Positions 1 to 9,700 of a stretch of DNA of 58,059 nt are shown here, one piece after another; position 1 is the stretch's first letter; each line of letters starts with the position of its first letter. This DNA is from an uncultured Bacteroidales bacterium. GTDB taxonomy: Bacteria; Bacteroidota; Bacteroidia; Bacteroidales; Bacteroidaceae. The notes under the pieces are model-generated. The model made no database searches. It worked only from the letters and a program-made list of their open reading frames with translations, and had not been told where the DNA came from. Where the stretch lies: positions 1-58,059 of the forward strand of contig CADCNQ010000013.1 of NCBI GenBank assembly GCA_902802815.1, read 5' to 3'. A program made the position numbers and the translations under genes.

Positions 1-96
<96 letters not shown>

Positions 97-102
97 TTAC
101 AA

Positions 103-140
103 AAAGCCCTTCAGTCAGCAATGACTGAGGGGCTTTCTTG
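103..140 (+). terminator. Intrinsic terminator of the rRNA operon
   Basis: A 15-bp stem (103-117 with 122-136, one G-U pair) closes a GCAA tetraloop and is followed by TTTCTTG. It lies directly after the 5S 3' end, as expected for the end of an rrn transcript. Confidence 0.85.
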
Positions 141-153
141 TTATCTGTGCCTG

Positions 154-167
154 CTCTCCCACGGGTG
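154..167 (-). repeat. 14-bp inverted copy of the 5S rRNA 3' region
   Basis: The 14 bases here are the exact reverse complement of bases 68-81 inside the 5S gene (CACCCGTGGGAGAG). Together with the direct copy at 257-275 it brackets the structured repeat at 171-254, so 5S-derived sequence lies on both sides of that repeat. Confidence 0.6.
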
Positions 168-170
168 AGT

Positions 171-254
171 GGGCGAAGAGGGCCTTTTAGAGGAAAGACT
201 GAATGTCTTTCTGTGCCCGATGAGGGGAGCCATATCTCTTATGGCGACGGAGGG
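171..254 (+). repeat. Dispersed ~84-bp structured repeat, copy A
   Basis: This matches the reverse complement of 22711-22793 with about 75 of 84 positions identical and one single-base gap. Both copies can form a stem of GGAAAGAC/GTCTTTCT type (A) or GGGAAGAC/GTCTTCCC type (B) around the same TGAAT loop. The differences are paired changes that keep the helix. A second hairpin, GCCATA/TATGGC, follows. No open reading frame is shared. It looks like a small REP-like or RNA element, not a gene fragment. Confidence 0.65.
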
Positions 255-256
255 AT

Positions 257-275
257 GTAGGTAGCCGCCGTTTTA
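257..275 (+). repeat. 19-bp direct copy of the 5S 3' end
   Basis: Bases 257-275 are identical to 81-99, which span the end of the 5S gene and the first bases after it. Both copies lead straight into a hairpin whose left arm reads AAGCC, so the 5S-end plus terminator arrangement looks duplicated, with the structured repeat in between. Confidence 0.7.
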
Positions 276-281
276 ACAAAG

Positions 282-311
282 AAGCCTTCGAGATTTCTCG
301 AGGGCTTTTTT
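282..311 (+). terminator. Second intrinsic terminator, possibly bidirectional
   Basis: An 11-bp stem (282-292 with 297-307, one T-G pair) has an ATTT loop and is followed by a T-run. It stops plus-strand transcription from the rRNA side. It also lies just beyond the stop codon of the minus-strand gene ending at 319, so it may end both transcripts. Confidence 0.7.
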
Positions 312-318
312 GTTTTAG

Positions 319-1281
319 TTACTTTGCCAGATCTTCGTAGTGACTGTTGTTCGGATAGCGATGGAATGCCTCATTGGCGAGAAGGCGTGTGAGCTTCGGT
401 CGCTGGAATTCTTTCGGAGCCATCTCCAAAAGATGTAGTGCCTTTTCTGCGATGGAATCGTAATAAGTGCCTTTCTTTGATTTATATCTCTTCCAGTCGT
501 CCTCCCTCAGATTGTCGATGCCCCACATCTCAAAGAAAGCGGGAAAGTTGAAATCAGTCCCAATATGCTTACATTCTTTTGTGACAAGAAACAGTACAGA
601 AGAATGCAGGGGTGATGGAGTGGGAATGCTCAATTGGAGGTAGTGAAGAAGTTTTGCTCTTATTTCATACGATGGCATATTCAGAATATGATTGGAGATA
701 TAATGATATATGCTCCATCCACGTTTGAAGTTGTCTTCTGCAGATAGTTTTATAGGTGTGCTTTTTAATAGGTATTTTACCTTTTTAATGCCAATAAGTT
801 GGAGATCGAGCCGTCCTCTGGATTGTATGTACCCGGCGATAACGTCCTGGCAACAGTTGAACATCCATCGGTTTCTCTTTTCGGCATTATCCTGTGAGGC
901 CTCCGTTTCATTGTCGTTATGGTTTGTTGACATTATAAGCAGACGCCCTTCTCCCATCATTGTGGAGAGAGTGGTGTGCGGAAACTTCTGAGCTACGTCT
1001 TCAATACGTTCCGGCATTCTTTCTGCGAGCACGATGATGAGTGGAATGCTTCTCTCTACGCATTGTCTTATGACTAATCGTTCTATACCGGAGAGTGTGC
1101 CGCAAACAATGCAGTCGTGTTCCGGTTGCAGTGTATTCATCCAGTGTTTTAGTACGGGATATATGTCATCAGGTGGCTGATGGGAACATACGAATGCGGT
1201 CTTGCCCCTCTCCAGAAGTTGTTCGTTGCCAAAGTAGGAAATCTTTGCCATAACGGATAGTTGTTTATTGTCAGGAGACAT
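319..1281 (-). CDS. DprA/Smf-like Rossmann-fold protein
   Basis: The 320-residue product resembles the Bacteroidales proteins annotated as DprA-like: a start-proximal beta-strand reading AKISYFGN, an alternation of strands and helices over the first ~125 residues, and a CGTLSGIE segment where DprA has its SGGARGID loop. The C-terminal ~190 residues are charged and unrecognised. There is no signal peptide. A nucleotide- or DNA-binding role in the cytoplasm is inference only. The first ATG overlaps the upstream permease gene by 11 bp. A second ATG at 1251 (residue 11) sits just before the conserved strand and may be the real start. It is the last gene of the proS operon. Confidence 0.6.
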   Translation of the reverse strand: MSPDNKQLSVMAKISYFGNEQLLERGKTAFVCSHQPPDDIYPVLKHWMNTLQPEHDCIVCGTLSGIERLVIRQCVERSIPLIIVLAERMPERIEDVAQKFPHTTLSTMMGEGRLLIMSTNHNDNETEASQDNAEKRNRWMFNCCQDVIAGYIQSRGRLDLQLIGIKKVKYLLKSTPIKLSAEDNFKRGWSIYHYISNHILNMPSYEIRAKLLHYLQLSIPTPSPLHSSVLFLVTKECKHIGTDFNFPAFFEMWGIDNLREDDWKRYKSKKGTYYDSIAEKALHLLEMAPKEFQRPKLTRLLANEAFHRYPNNSHYEDLAK

Positions 1282-2545
1282 CCTCGGGCAGTTTTACGAG
1301 AGCACTCACTATGAATGTGGCAATGCAGCACACACATACAAAATAGAAGAAGTTTATCCACCCCAATGTGTCTGCTAAATGTCCAGCTATCATGCCGGGA
1401 AGCATCATGCCGAGTGCCTGGAAAGCAGTGCAGATGGCAAAAACGGAGGTGCTGTATTCGCCTCTCGAGAAATATACCAGGAATAATGAATATGCAGCAA
1501 ATCCGAAACCGTATCCGAACTGTTCGGTGAAAACACAGGCATTTATAATCCATAAGGAAGATGGTTGAGCATATGCCAGATATACATATACGACATCAGG
1601 CAGTGAGATTGCCAGTACCATAGGCCACCACCATCGTCTTAACCCGTTACGGCTTACAAGCCATCCGGCGACAATACCTCCGATGAGCAAACCGATGGCA
1701 CCCAATGTGCCGTATGCGTATCCGACGGACATTGTTGAGAGTCCCAGCCCTCCTTCAGCCTGGGAACGCAGCATGAACGGCTGGGCCATCTTAGCTAATT
1801 GGGCTTCCGGCAGACGGAAAAGCAGCATGAAAAGTACAGCTGTGAATACACCTTTTTTAGAAAGGAACGTGCGTAGAAGATTCCCGTTTTCACTTGCTAC
1901 TGGCATTGCAACATCGTTGGCGGGACGCGGAAGCATGACAGTGTGCCAAGATGCAAGTACAATCATAATAGCTCCCATCAGTCCTAGCGTGATACTCCAT
2001 GCAACAGGTACGTTGTATTTCTTCTCAAGATATCCTGCCATTATGACGAGTAATCCCTGACAGAAGATACTTCCTATGCGGTAGAATGTAGAGCGCCACC
2101 CTACGTAGAATGCCTGATCTTTTTCGCTCAAACCCAGGATATACATGCCGTCTGCTGCAATATCGTGCGTTGCAGAGGAAAATGCCATTATCCAGAATGC
2201 GGCAAGGGATAGTTTTATCCACATTGCGGTTTGTAGCGACAGGGCTACGGCGGCGAGGGAAGCCCCTACAAGCAGTTGCATTGCCAGTATCCACCAGCGT
2301 TTTGTGCGGAGACTGTCTACCAGGGGGCTCCAGAGCGGTTTGATGACCCACGGCAGGTACAGCCACGAAGTGTACAGGGCCAACTGTGTGTTGGTGAGTC
2401 CAAGATTAGTATACATTACAACGGAGAGTGTCATCACCGCCATGTAAGGCAGTGCCTCTGCAAAATACAAAGAAGGCACCCATGCTATTGGCGTATTTGC
2501 CTGTCTTTTTGCATGGAACGTGTAATTATCCATATTATTAGCCAT
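1271..2545 (-). CDS. AmpG-like major facilitator permease
   Basis: A 424-residue protein with about 12 hydrophobic segments and the opening WVPSLYFAEALPYM...LPWVIKPLWSPLVD typical of the AmpG-related MFS branch common in Bacteroidetes. AmpG itself imports muropeptides; in this group the substrate is usually unknown, so peptidoglycan recycling is only a possibility. The start overlaps the preceding paralogous permease gene by 61 bp, and an in-frame ATG at 2533 does not remove the overlap. Translation is probably coupled to the upstream gene. Confidence 0.8.
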   Translation of the reverse strand: MANNMDNYTFHAKRQANTPIAWVPSLYFAEALPYMAVMTLSVVMYTNLGLTNTQLALYTSWLYLPWVIKPLWSPLVDSLRTKRWWILAMQLLVGASLAAVALSLQTAMWIKLSLAAFWIMAFSSATHDIAADGMYILGLSEKDQAFYVGWRSTFYRIGSIFCQGLLVIMAGYLEKKYNVPVAWSITLGLMGAIMIVLASWHTVMLPRPANDVAMPVASENGNLLRTFLSKKGVFTAVLFMLLFRLPEAQLAKMAQPFMLRSQAEGGLGLSTMSVGYAYGTLGAIGLLIGGIVAGWLVSRNGLRRWWWPMVLAISLPDVVYVYLAYAQPSSLWIINACVFTEQFGYGFGFAAYSLFLVYFSRGEYSTSVFAICTAFQALGMMLPGMIAGHLADTLGWINFFYFVCVCCIATFIVSALVKLPEDVS

Positions 2546-3744
2546 GATATTGGAGTTGTTAATGTGTCAATGAGAAAATAGGTTTTAAAGCCGACCGTGG
2601 TGCACAGCCATCCGGAGAGTGCCATGGGAGGTGTCATCGCCAGCGATACGAGTGGGATGTATAGCAGGTTTATGGTGTTACGGTAGCGTTCTCCGGATAT
2701 ACTCTTTATGGAAGTTTGACAGGCATATATGCCGAATCCGAAAAGCAGTTGAGCCTGAAATGTACCCATGCAGAGTGTCATAAGGCTAGTTGGAGGCTCG
2801 AGTGTCATCATGAGGTATACGGCAGGCGATAATCCCAGACAGAATGTTAAGGGCCAGAAAAGACGAGACTGCGGAGCGCGTGCTACATACAGCAGCCAGC
2901 GTCCGGCTGAAATACCTATCCAAAATGCAATTACCCCTATTGTGCCCTGTGCGAAACCGATTTCCTGCAGTGTGCATCCCAAACCGCCGTTATCTGTATG
3001 CGTAATCAGAAACAGCACTCGTGTGTAGAACATGAGGCTTTGCGGGAGTAATGCGAAAAAGATTATAAACACGTGTTTCCACCATTGAGGATGTTCGCTG
3101 ATGCGTGCTATGATGTGCATCTCCGCTTTAATAGAACCGCTTACGGTGTTGTTGCGGAAGAAGCTTTGCACGTGCGTGGTTTTCAATACAGCCATGTGCC
3201 ACAGTGTGAACAGCATCATCACACCGGCTGCCACATAGCAGCATATCGACCAAGAGAGCATGGGAGAGTGCCTGCGGAAGTATATTTGCAGGATTCCCAC
3301 AGCCATTATCATCATGCCGTAGGTCATAATTACGGCAAGTTGTGAGGCAAACATCTTGGGTCCGTTGTAGAAACGCTGCAGACGGGGGCGCAGCATGCGT
3401 TCATAGTATATGCGTGCGGCGAGCTCGTGGCCGGCAGACAATAATGAGATGATCATAAGTGCTGTAAATGTCCATACAACGTTTTCTTGCAAGGCAAATG
3501 CAAGTGCCGCGAGCGACAGTGTCAACAGTGCTTCAAGAAGGTGAAGTGTACGTCTGTAGTGCCCTGCGCGCAGTACGTAGGAACGCATCCACGACTTCAG
3601 TATCCAGGGAAGAAAGAGCAGTGATGCCAGCAACGTGGCCAACGCAGGCGCCACTCCCATTTGTAGCAACATCAGCAGAGCCACGAAAGTGACCAGTGCT
3701 GATGGTATTTCCTCAGCTGCAAACAGTGTAAATATCCACTTCAC
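2485..3744 (-). CDS. Divergent AmpG-like permease paralogue
   Basis: A 419-residue membrane protein that lines up with its downstream neighbour: FAAEEIPSALVTFVALLM near the start and LLFLPWILKSW replacing LPWVIKPLW. Many charged positions of the neighbour's loops, including the WSPLVD aspartate, are missing, so it has drifted away from the canonical transporter. The stop lies 61 bp inside the next gene. Its start is 11 bp after the proS stop codon and no promoter box is visible in between, so it is probably read from the proS promoter. Substrate unknown; the pair could work as a heterodimer or one may be decaying. Confidence 0.7.
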   Translation of the reverse strand: MKWIFTLFAAEEIPSALVTFVALLMLLQMGVAPALATLLASLLFLPWILKSWMRSYVLRAGHYRRTLHLLEALLTLSLAALAFALQENVVWTFTALMIISLLSAGHELAARIYYERMLRPRLQRFYNGPKMFASQLAVIMTYGMMIMAVGILQIYFRRHSPMLSWSICCYVAAGVMMLFTLWHMAVLKTTHVQSFFRNNTVSGSIKAEMHIIARISEHPQWWKHVFIIFFALLPQSLMFYTRVLFLITHTDNGGLGCTLQEIGFAQGTIGVIAFWIGISAGRWLLYVARAPQSRLFWPLTFCLGLSPAVYLMMTLEPPTSLMTLCMGTFQAQLLFGFGIYACQTSIKSISGERYRNTINLLYIPLVSLAMTPPMALSGWLCTTVGFKTYFLIDTLTTPISWLIIWIITRSMQKDRQIRQ

Positions 3745-3755
3745 GCGCCTATATG

Positions 3756-5234
3756 TTAGTAGGAGCGGGCGATGAGAACGCGTGCTTTAGCAGGCTTACC
3801 GCTCACCATATCCACACCGGGAGTCTGCTCCACGCCGAACGGCACGCAGCGTATAGTAGCCTGTGTTTCCTCTTTGATTTGCGCCTCGGTCTCTGCAGTT
3901 CCGTCCCAATGGCATAGGAAGAAACCGCCATCCTTGACACGCTCTTTGAATTCCTCGTAGTTGTCGCATTCGTAGATATGCTCATCTCGGAACTTGCGAG
4001 CTTTCTCATAGATGTTCTTCTGAATATCATCGAGCAAGGACTTTACCTTCTCTGCAAGACCCTCAAGAGGCAGATTCTCCTTCTCCAGAGTGTCGCGACG
4101 CATCACCTCTACAAGGCCCTTCTCCAAATCACGTGCACCGAGTACCAGACGAACGGGTATACCCTTCAACTCGTAGTCGGCGAACTTAAATCCGGGACGC
4201 TTGTTGTCGGCATTGTCATATTTTACGGATATGCCAAGTGCTTTGAGTTGCGTCATCAGGACTTCTGCTTTTTCGTTGATGGCAGGAAGTTGCTCAGGCT
4301 TTGCAATGGGAATGATGACCACCTGTGTGGGTGCCAGCGCAGGAGGCAGCACCAATCCGTTATCATCGGAGTGTGTCATGATGAGTGCACCCATCAGACG
4401 TGTAGATACACCCCATGATGTCGCCCATGCATATTCCGCCTGATTGTCTTTGTTGAGGAACTGTACGTCGAATGCCTTACCGAAGTTTTGACCTAAGAAA
4501 TGACTCGTTCCACTCTGCAGTGCCTTGCCGTCTTGCATCATAGCTTCGATGGTATATGTGTCGAGGGCTCCGGCGAAGCGTTCTGTCTCGCTCTTTACGC
4601 CTTGAATCACAGGTACCGCCATGCATTCTTCTGCAAATTTTGCATACACCTTCAGCATCATCTGCGCGCGTCCTTCTGCCTCTTCGCGTGTGGCATGAGC
4701 TGTGTGACCTTCCTGCCAGAGGAATTCCGACGTGCGCAGAAACAGACGTGTGCGCATTTCCCATCGCATTACGTTGCACCATTGGTTCACCAGCAGAGGC
4801 AGGTCGCGATAGGAGTGTATCCAGTTCTTGAATGTGTTCCAGATGATAGTCTCCGAGGTGGGACGTATGATAAGTTCTTCCTCCAGTCGTGCGGCAGGAT
4901 CCACCACGACACCGTCGTGGGTGTCGTTTGTCTTAAGGCGGTAGTGTGTTACCACTGCGCATTCCTTGGCAAAACCTTCTACATGCTCTGCCTCCTTTGA
5001 GAGGAAGCTTTTGGGGATGAGCAGGGGAAAGTATGCATTCTGCACACCGGTCTCCTTAAACATGTCATCCAAAGTGCGTTGCATCTTTTCCCAAATGGCA
5101 TATCCATAGGGTTTGATGACCATGCATCCGCGCACGTCACTTTGTTCTGCCAAATCAGCCTTTATCACCAGTTCGTTGTACCACTTTGAGTAGTCTTCAC
5201 TGCGTTTCGTGAGGAATTCAAGTTCCTTTGCCAT
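3756..5234 (-). CDS. proS: Prolyl-tRNA synthetase
   Basis: Charges tRNA-Pro with proline in the cytoplasm. The 492-residue product is of the shorter, archaeal/eukaryal-like ProS type without the bacterial editing insert: class II motif 2 region ([20 protein letters not shown]), a [12 protein letters not shown] segment and the anticodon-binding domain from about residue 285, ending in a C-terminal tyrosine typical of this type. The ATG at 5234 is chosen over an in-frame ATG at 5291 because a TAACTTTG promoter box at 5267-5274 lies between them, so the upstream ATG would be outside the mRNA. First gene of a four-gene minus-strand operon. Confidence 0.95.
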   Translation of the reverse strand: MAKELEFLTKRSEDYSKWYNELVIKADLAEQSDVRGCMVIKPYGYAIWEKMQRTLDDMFKETGVQNAYFPLLIPKSFLSKEAEHVEGFAKECAVVTHYRLKTNDTHDGVVVDPAARLEEELIIRPTSETIIWNTFKNWIHSYRDLPLLVNQWCNVMRWEMRTRLFLRTSEFLWQEGHTAHATREEAEGRAQMMLKVYAKFAEECMAVPVIQGVKSETERFAGALDTYTIEAMMQDGKALQSGTSHFLGQNFGKAFDVQFLNKDNQAEYAWATSWGVSTRLMGALIMTHSDDNGLVLPPALAPTQVVIIPIAKPEQLPAINEKAEVLMTQLKALGISVKYDNADNKRPGFKFADYELKGIPVRLVLGARDLEKGLVEVMRRDTLEKENLPLEGLAEKVKSLLDDIQKNIYEKARKFRDEHIYECDNYEEFKERVKDGGFFLCHWDGTAETEAQIKEETQATIRCVPFGVEQTPGVDMVSGKPAKARVLIARSY

Positions 5235-5266
5235 CGTTTTTGTAGTTCTTTTATTGTTTACGCGTG

Positions 5267-5274
5267 CAAAGTTA
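5267..5274 (-). promoter_or_regulatory. Bacteroidetes -7 box of proS
   Basis: TAACTTTG on the minus strand fits the TAnnTTTG consensus of the Bacteroidetes primary sigma factor. It is 32 bases upstream of the chosen proS ATG and decides that start. Confidence 0.65.
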
Positions 5275-5361
5275 CGAAAAAAAGCTGACATATTAGTTCA
5301 GATTAATAAAAAGTCCGTCTAATCATTTGAAAAGTCTATGCTTTGTTAGAAAATAATGTTG

Positions 5362-5369
5362 TACTTTTG
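5362..5369 (+). promoter_or_regulatory. -7 box of the sugar permease operon
   Basis: TACTTTTG (TAnnTTTG) lies 29 bases before the permease ATG, in a short divergent region shared with proS. A TTTG at 5342-5345 is closer than the usual spacing for a -33 element. Confidence 0.55.
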
Positions 5370-5398
5370 TATGGTTAAATAATGAAAATGCAGCAAAT

Positions 5399-6691
5399 AT
5401 GAGTTATTCCAACAAAGGATTTATCTATTTTGTCTGTTCGGTCTCTGCGATGGGAGGCCTGCTTTTCGGCTATGACTGGGTAGTGATAGGTGGAGCAAAA
5501 CCTTTCTACGAACAATATTTCGATATCGCTGGGAATCCTTTGATGCAGGGCGTGGCTATGACAACAGCATTGATGGGTTGTTTGGCCGGTGCAATGCTGG
5601 CAGGAGCTGCAGCGGACAAATACGGACGTAAATCCCTGCTGACATTCTCTGCCGTGCTGTTTACCTTATCCGCAATAGCCACCGGTCTGTTTAATAATTT
5701 CATATTATTTAATGTGGCCCGTTTTGTTGGAGGGGTCGGCATAGGAGTGGCATCTATGTTGGCACCAATGTATATCGCGGAGGTGAGTCCTTCAGAGATA
5801 CGGGGCCGTATGGTGAGTTTAAACCAGATGACAATAGTGTTGGGCATTCTGGCTGCACAGATTGTCAATATGCTACTTGCCAAAGATACGTCTGTGGCGG
5901 AAAGTCAGCATTGGAATGTGGAGTGGGGGTGGCGCTGGATGTTCTGGGCGGAAACGTTGCCGGCTGCGTTGTTCCTTTTGATGAGTTTCTTTATACCGGA
6001 ATCGCCTGTATATTTAAAACTGAAAGCCGGGATAGATAAGTCTGCAGAAAGCAAAGCCGGACTTCGTGAACTGTTCCAGTGTAAATATTCCAGAGTACTT
6101 GCACTGGGTCTGATAATTGCCGTGTTTCAGCAATGGTGCGGAACGAATGTCATATTCAATTATGCACAGGAGATTTTTGTGGGTGCCGGTTTCGATGTGG
6201 ACGGCATGTTCATAAATATCGTGATAACGGGAGTGGCTAATGTGGTATTTACGTTCGTTGCATTATATACTATTGAGAAGTGGGGACGCCGCACTCTGAT
6301 GCTGATCGGCGCCGGTGGTCTGGGACTTATATATTTCATTCTTGGCACTTGCTATTTTGTGCAGATGACGGGAGTGATGATGGTGGTTCTTGTGGTGGCT
6401 GCCATATCGGTATATGCAATGACTCTCGGTCCGGTGACATGGACCTTGCTCGCAGAGATATTCCCCAATCGCGTTCGTGGCGTAGCAATGGCTGTGTGTA
6501 CGTTTGCTCTTTGGGTGGGATGCTGTACGCTGACATTTTCATTCCCTTCGATGAATATGATTCTGGGTTCTAGCGGCACGTTCTGGATATACAGTGGAAT
6601 ATGTATATGTTCATTTATCTTTCTGTTCCGCAACTGTCCGGAGACTAAGGGAAAGAGTCTTGAACAGTTGGAGAAGGAGTTGGTTTCATAG
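5399..6691 (+). CDS. Sugar porter (MFS, XylE/GLUT-type)
   Basis: Inner-membrane proton/sugar symporter of the sugar porter family. Visible signatures are GGLLFGYDWVVIGGA in helix 1, the loop motif DKYGRKS after helix 2, RFVGGVGIG and ISEIRGRM-like (SEIRGRMVS) after helix 4, PESPVYL before the central loop, and a C-terminal PETKGKSLEQLE. The length of 430 residues and about 12 membrane segments are normal. Hexose, xylose or arabinose are possible substrates; the sequence does not decide. It heads a cluster with the DUF5107-TPR protein (33 bp downstream) and a GH2 enzyme, suggesting uptake of the sugar released by that enzyme. Confidence 0.9.
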   Translation: MSYSNKGFIYFVCSVSAMGGLLFGYDWVVIGGAKPFYEQYFDIAGNPLMQGVAMTTALMGCLAGAMLAGAAADKYGRKSLLTFSAVLFTLSAIATGLFNNFILFNVARFVGGVGIGVASMLAPMYIAEVSPSEIRGRMVSLNQMTIVLGILAAQIVNMLLAKDTSVAESQHWNVEWGWRWMFWAETLPAALFLLMSFFIPESPVYLKLKAGIDKSAESKAGLRELFQCKYSRVLALGLIIAVFQQWCGTNVIFNYAQEIFVGAGFDVDGMFINIVITGVANVVFTFVALYTIEKWGRRTLMLIGAGGLGLIYFILGTCYFVQMTGVMMVVLVVAAISVYAMTLGPVTWTLLAEIFPNRVRGVAMAVCTFALWVGCCTLTFSFPSMNMILGSSGTFWIYSGICICSFIFLFRNCPETKGKSLEQLEKELVS

Positions 6692-6723
6692 TATAATAAT
6701 GTAAAAATTGCAATACGACACAA

Positions 6724-9700
6724 ATGGTAAAAGCTTGGAGAGAAACGGTGACGATTCCCACCTATGAGTGCGGAACTCCCGAGAAGAATCCTATGTTCCT
6801 GGAGAAACGTGTATATCAGGGTTCAAGCGGAGTGGTGTACCCTTATCCTGTTATAGAGACGATGAGCGATGAAAAGACCGATGTCGATTATCAGGCAATA
6901 TGGATTGAGAACGAGTATATCAAGGTGATGATACTGCCTGAACTGGGTGGTCGTGTGCAGATGGCATACGATAAGATAAAGGAGCGTCATTTTGTGTATT
7001 ACAACCACGTTGTCAAACCGGCTCTTGTTGGTCTAGCAGGTCCATGGATAAGTGGCGGAATAGAGTTTAACTGGCCCCAGCATCACCGTCCCTCCACCTA
7101 TATGCCTGTAGATTCCACCATTGAGGAGAATAGTGACGGCAGTGTCACAGTGTGGGTGAGCGAAATGGAGAAGATGTTCCATCAGAAAGGCGCAGCCGGT
7201 TTCACTCTGCGTCCCGGATGTGCGTATCTTGAGATAAAGGGTGTACTCTATAATCGCACCGATGTGCCGCAGACGTTCCTCTGGTGGGCAAACCCAGCTG
7301 TTGAGGTTAACGATCAGTACCAGAGTGTGTTCCCGCCTGACATCAATGCTGTGTTCGACCACGGGAAACGTGCTGTCAGCAGTTTCCCGATAGCTACCGG
7401 TACATATTACAAGATGGACTATTCCGCAGGTGTCGATATCTCCAATTATCGCAATATTCCAGTGCCGACGTCATATATGGGTGTCAACAGCCGTTTCAAT
7501 TTCGAGGGCGGGTACGAAAACGATACGAAAGCCGGTATGCTACATGTTGCTTCTCATCATTTTTCTCCCGGCAAGAAGCAGTGGACTTGGGGCAATGGTG
7601 ACTTCGGTCGTGCCTGGGACAGAAATCTTACGGATGAAACCACTCCGGAAGAGGCTGCCAAGTGGCATATCAGCCGCAAAGGTTTCCGTCCCTATATCGA
7701 ACTGATGGCAGGTATTTATACTGAGAATCAGCCGGACTTCTCGTGGCTTATGCCCTACGAGGAAAAGACTTTTGTGCAGTATTTTATGCCTTACCGCGAG
7801 CTTGGAGTGGTGAAAGAGGCTTCTTCTGATTTGATATTTAATATTGATAAGACTGGTGAAAATAAGGTCCAGTTTAAGGTCTTTGCCACTTCCAGGCAGG
7901 ATGTTGAGATGACTCTCTGTCGTGACAGCGGTGAGGTATTCTATCATCGGGAGATGACACTTTCTCCAGAGAGTGTGCTTGTTGAGGTTGTCGATGTGAA
8001 GGATACCGGATTCAATGAAATCACCTTTGATATACAAAAACAGTTCCCGTACGGCAAGCGCAGTGTACTCCGGTGGCATGCGGAGAGTGACGAGATTCGT
8101 CCTGTTCCCGACAGTGCAGAGGCGGCTCTCCTGCCCGAACAGGTGAAGACCAACGAACAGCTTTATCTCACGGGTTTGCATCTTGAGCAGTATCGTCACG
8201 CCACCTGGAGTCCAGTCGACTACTATGAGGAAGGCCTGCGTCGTGATCCGGATGACATCCGCTGCCTTAATGCTCTCGGTTTGTGGTATATACGTAAGGG
8301 ACGATTCCAAAAGGCAGAGGAATATCTGCGTAAGGCTGTGAAACTCATCACAAAACGCAACCCCAATCCCTATGATGGCGAACCGATTTACAATCTTGCT
8401 CTCGCATTGAAATATCAGGGATTTGCTGAGGTTGTTAATAATAAATCGTCAAGCGGTAAATTAAACGAGGCATACGAACGTTTTTGGAAAGCCACATGGA
8501 ACAAGGCCTGGGCGGATGCCGGTTATTTCGAGGCGGCCAAGATTAGTGTGATGCAGAACCGCTATGAGGATGCTCTCGATGAAATCGACCGCTGTCTGAA
8601 CAACAACTGGCACAATCATAAAGCTCGCGCTTTGAAGGCTGCTGTTCTTCGTAAACTTGGCAGAAAAGAAGAGGCTTTGGGACTTATCACTGATTCGCTT
8701 GCTATTGATGCCTTTAATTATGGTTGCCGTTTTGAGGAGCATCTTCTTAGGGGCGATGAGATGCTTCTTGCCACTATGAAGACAATGATGCATAAGTCGC
8801 CCGATAATTACGATGAAATCGCTTTGGATTATGCTGCTGCGGGACTCTTTGATGAGGCAGAGTCGCTTTGGCAGATTGCCATTGGAGAGGGTGCGGTGAC
8901 CCCTATGACATATTATTATATGGGTTGCTATGAGGATGCGGAAAAGACTAGTTCTCTCTATTGTTTCCCCAACCGCGCGGAAGCAGTCATTGCTCTTGAG
9001 GCTGCAAAGAAGCGTAATCCCAATGGTGCGAAAGCTCCCTACTATCTGGGATGTCTTTTCTATGCTGCCCGACAGTATGCTCCTGCCATAGAGAACTGGG
9101 AACTTTCTGCTTCGCTCGACGCGTCTTTCCCCACCGTGTGGCGTAATCTGGCTTTGGCCCGTTTTAACAAGCAGGACTGTCAGCAGGAGGCTCTCGAATA
9201 TATGGAGAAGGCTTTCCGTCTCGATGAGGACGACGAACGTATCTTTATGGAGCTCGATCAGCTCTACAAACGTTTGCACCGCCCGCATGAGGAGCGCCTG
9301 GCATTCTTTGAGAAACATCTTGAACTGGTTCGGCGTCGTGATGACCTTGTTCTTGAGATGATTACCTTGCAAAACCAGACGGGACGTTATGAAGAGGCCT
9401 ATCATAACCTGGACAACCACACTTTCCATCCATGGGAAGGCGGTGAAGGGAAAGTGCCTGCGCAGTATCAGATTGCACGTGTCGAACTGGCTAAGAAAGC
9501 TATAGCTGATAAGGAATACGAGAAGGCCGTGAAACTTCTGTCAGAGTGCCTTGAATATCCCCACCATCTGGGCGAAGGCAAACTCTTCGGTGCCCAAGAG
9601 AACGATTTCTATTATCTTATGGGTGTTGCTTACGAAGCTCTCGGGCAGAAGGGCAAGGCTGTTAGTTGTTGGGAAGAGGCTACGAAAGGACCTCAGGAAC

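Noticed and set aside
5235..5291. N-terminal extension of ProS from the ATG at 5291
   Set aside because: The promoter box at 5267-5274 lies inside it, and the extra 19 residues are not part of the conserved enzyme.
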